From Botryococcus braunii (Eukaryota > Chlorophyta > Trebouxiophyceae), in assembly GCA_002005505.1 (NCBI GenBank), contig KV908344.1, forward strand, positions 17,501 through 47,500: DNA of 30,000 bases. Reading direction: 5' to 3'. This document shows, one piece after another, positions 27,643 through 30,000 of this stretch. Both the position numbers and the translations under genes were made by a program. Numbering within the stretch: the stretch's first letter is position 1; every line of letters starts with the position of its first letter. The notes under the pieces were generated by a model. That model worked only from the letters and a program-made list of their open reading frames with translations, made no database searches and had not been told where the DNA came from.

Positions 27643-27670
27643 GAGTTCGTGGCCAGCTGGCCACGAACTC
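27643..27670. repeat. Perfect 28-bp palindrome without spacer
   Basis: The half-site GAGTTCGTGGCCAG is followed at once by its exact reverse complement. It could extrude as a cruciform or bind a dimeric protein. Nothing links it to a gene here. Confidence 0.85.
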
Positions 27671-27862
27671 ATTCTCACCGCAGCTGTCCCTTCCCCAACT
27701 CGTCTTTTGTTTTGCCGTCTGCACGGTTTCACGTGCACGTGCACGTGCCTTTAAAGGGGCATTTTGAGTCCTGATTAGGCTGGGGTGTTTAGACACAAAG
27801 TGCACTTGTGGCCCAGGGTACCATGGTTTCGAATGGATCGCGACAGAATTTGAAAAAGCGGC

Positions 27863-27885
27863 ACAAGTGCACAAAGTGCACTTGT
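27863..27885. repeat. Inverted repeat with 10-bp arms
   Basis: ACAAGTGCAC, loop AAA, GTGCACTTGT. A related ACAAAGTGCACTTGTG lies near 27795-27812, so the half-site recurs within about 80 bp. Confidence 0.75.
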
Positions 27886-28380
27886 TACCATGCTTCTGCG
27901 CTGTACAGATCCTAGGAGGGCCTTGAGTTTATAAACTGCTCAGCTTATAATTATAAGTTTACTGCTCAGGGCATGGGGTTTCACGTGGGGTGATTCCCAG
28001 GGTCGTGCACTTTGGAGGGGAGCTTTCATTGCAGTGCAAGCTTGCTCGGCACTGCAGGCGGATTCTTAAGGCGGATTGTGGGGCGGTTCCTGGGGTTTGT
28101 GAGTAGTCATCCAGGCACAGGAGGGCTTTTGAGGGCTCCGAAATTTCGGTTGTGGGCAAAGCGGTTCGTGGATCCACTCCGGACTCCGGAGCTACTCCTT
28201 CGGTTTAAAAGTCAAGCAGATCATGAACTGAAAGATCTGATTAAAGGAAAAGTGAAATATATCAGTCAGATCTGATTAGAGGAGGGCTTTCGGCTAAGGG
28301 CACGTGGGTTTGTGGGCAATCCCTGGGGTTATGATTAAACATAGAAGTGCTCATCCAGTTCGGAGGAGGGCTTTCAGCTT

Positions 28381-28685
28381 AGGGCAAGGGGGTTTGTGGG
28401 CCCCGGGGCGATCCCTGGGGTTCACGTAATCATTTCATTTTAGGGCAAGGGGGTTTGTGGGCCCCGGGGCGATCCCTGGGGTTCACGTAATCATTTCATT
28501 TTAGGGCAAGGGGGTTTGTGGGCCCCGGGGCGATTCCTGGGGATCACGTAATCATTTCATTTCAGGGCAAGGGGGTTTGTGGGCCCCGGGGCGATTCCTG
28601 GGGATCACGTAATCATTTCATTTTAGGGCAAGGGGGTTTGTGGGCCCCGGGGCGATTCCTGGGGTTCACGTAATCATACATTTCA
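28381..28685. repeat. 61-bp tandem array, five copies
   Basis: Units start at 28381, 28442, 28503, 28564 and 28625 with AGGGCAAGGGGGTTTGTGGG, then CCCCGGGGCGAT and a CACGTAATCATTTCATTT end. Copies differ at few bases (CCCTGGGGTTC against TCCTGGGGATC). Diverged relatives lie upstream at about 28280-28380. The G runs could allow G-quadruplex formation. Confidence 0.92.
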
Positions 28686-30000
28686 GCAGGAGGGCCTCAG
28701 TTTAGGGAAAAGCGGTTTAAGATATTTTTGAGGGGTGCACCCCACAAATTGAGGAATCATCCACTTCCTAGGAGGGCTCGCAGTTCCGGATCCCAAGTCC
28801 GGACATGGGGTATGAAACCTGATACTGTTAAGTTTTAAAACCTCATACATATCGCAGTCCGCATCGATCCCACCATACAGTTGCAACAATTGTAATTATG
28901 GCGCTTGCGTGCGCCAGATTCAGCACTGTAGCGTGCTATTAAAATTATGCTGAAGACAAGGACTAGTCATTGTCTTGTTATCAGTTCATCGGGATGAACA
29001 GACCCGTAAATCATCCCCACAGGCCCAGATACCAGTATACTCTCGCAGGAGTTCGCCTACGGTACTTTTGTTCCGACAAGGTACAGGGTTCGAACCCTCA
29101 AGGAACCCTTTAAAGAAATTTTAACACATTTTTTTAAAGGTCAGGGCTGTCGACATCAATAGACGTCTAACGATACATCGCCCTTGTGAGTCATTACTAC
29201 ATGTTGTACAATATCATATCAATACGATATCATGCGTGGTCTTGCTCTGGCCCTCAACCCCAAGCCCATATAAGCTCCAAACCCTAAAGGTTGGACGTTA
29301 GCTGTGTATGCACTGGCAATACACACTGGCAGTACATACCAGCGGTACATAACGGCGGTAAACACTGGTGGGCAGGACAGGGTTCAGAAGCCACCAGTAC
29401 ATACGGGGTGGTGTACACAGAGACCACCTAGTACGGCAGCAAGGGCCCAACATAAGTTTGGGATCATGCCATAAGTTAGCGGTCATGATGATCATTAATG
29501 GCTGGATGCAACAAACCCTCCCTCACGTGCCTGAACAGTCTTTCATGCACGTCACTTTACGATATCAGCTGTAACTGGTATCATTGTCATACTTGATACA
29601 TTATTGTTGTCTTGATACCATACCTGACCATACCTGACATCAATTAGTATGTCATATATCAATAAGTATTTCTGACATCCTGATACGTCAGCATTTGAAA
29701 ACTGGTAAGTTCCTGATAAGTAATTACTGGTTGATCAAGAGCGGTTACAGGTTGATCAGGTTTCCAGAACCCCAGACACAACATCCTGCATTTGGAATGA
29801 GCAAACACAGCATGGCGGACGGACGGGGCGGTCGGTAAGGCAGTACTGGTCCAGGCGGTACAGACCTCTCTCCTACAATGGCCCTATGTTTTGCACGACC
29901 CAAAAATCCCATGAGGAAACGGAAACCTTCAACTAACCCCCCCCCCCCAAAACAAAACAAAATGCTGTGTGTGGCTCAGCTGATTGCGCAGCGAGGCAAA

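Larger units (their letters stand above)
26789..30000. other. Right flanking DNA, repeats but no supported gene
   Basis: Open frames here are short and mostly follow repeat units. The region holds a minisatellite (26979-27189), three diverged repeats (27234-27560), palindromes (27643-27670, 27863-27885) and a 61-bp array (28381-28685). 28690-30000 is mostly AT-rich unique sequence with short degenerate GTACATA/ACTGG repeats around 29300-29420 and a C13-type run near 29935-29950. I recognise no protein, tRNA or rRNA. Confidence 0.6.

Noticed and set aside
27284..27874. 196-codon minus-strand ORF in the right flank
   Set aside because: It runs through the three diverged repeats and the 28-bp palindrome, and overlaps frames of similar size on the plus strand.
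28381..28685. CRISPR-like array
   Set aside because: The whole 61-bp unit is repeated, with no variable spacers, in eukaryotic DNA.
29085..29098. tRNA T-arm-like AGGGTTCGAACCCT
   Set aside because: No A-box, acceptor stem or anticodon arm could be fitted upstream. It is probably a chance palindrome.

Overview
This window is eukaryotic repeat-rich DNA. I see no bacterial operon structure, rRNA, convincing tRNA or ordinary single-copy host gene. Almost all of it, 3195-26783, is one nest of retrotransposons. The taxon cannot be fixed from sequence alone. Both LTR elements prime from 14 nt complementary to the anticodon arm of an initiator Met tRNA, and the fourteenth base fits the plant-type tRNA better than the animal type as I know them. 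With an R2/CRE-type non-LTR element beside an L1-type one, this points to the green lineage, perhaps a streptophyte alga (inference, low to moderate confidence).

Layout. 1-3189: flanking DNA with small repeats and no supported gene. 3195-26783: an outer Ty1/copia element with 691-bp LTRs, TAATG target duplications (3190-3194, 26784-26788), primer-binding site 13663-13676 and polypurine tract 26080-26092. Its 5' LTR is split after 3328 by a 9.8-kb insert holding two non-LTR retrotransposons tail to tail. Element A (+ strand, CDS 4135-7341) is R2/CRE-like, with zinc fingers, RT and a restriction-like endonuclease. Element B (- strand, 13099 down to about 7425) is L1-like, with a separate ORF1, an AP-type endonuclease and an RT carrying an exact in-frame 1,101-bp tandem duplication. 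The outer internal region starts with an extra ORF (13731-14231), then the gag-pol ORF (14283-26074). That ORF is interrupted after codon 435 by a second, antisense copia element (15588-21971; 370-bp LTRs, GTGTT target duplications) whose 1,739-codon polyprotein is open throughout. 26789-30000: flanking DNA with minisatellites, a 61-bp tandem array and strong palindromes.

Most notable: the extra ORF between primer-binding site and gag begins MAKKRTKQTARKTT. This reproduces histone H3 residues 2-9 (RTKQTARK), with Thr at the S10 and T11 positions, fused to about 150 residues I do not recognise and an acidic Ser-rich tail. It looks like a retrotransposon-encoded histone-tail mimic. The inner copia element has a 48-codon ORF in the same leader position containing RTRLTARRS, a weaker match with Arg at the K4 and K9 positions. 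Other points: element B joins ORF1 and ORF2 in one frame through a single UAG with no usable AUG for ORF2; the inner U5 end is complementary to the primer-binding site; and the inner element, necessarily younger, has more divergent LTRs than its host.

How the parts would work: each copia element makes Gag, protease, integrase and RT/RNase H from one polyprotein and primes from an initiator tRNA fragment. The outer element is now broken by its inserts. The inner element has every part needed for autonomy. Element A has an unbroken single ORF, while element B is frameshifted and probably dead.
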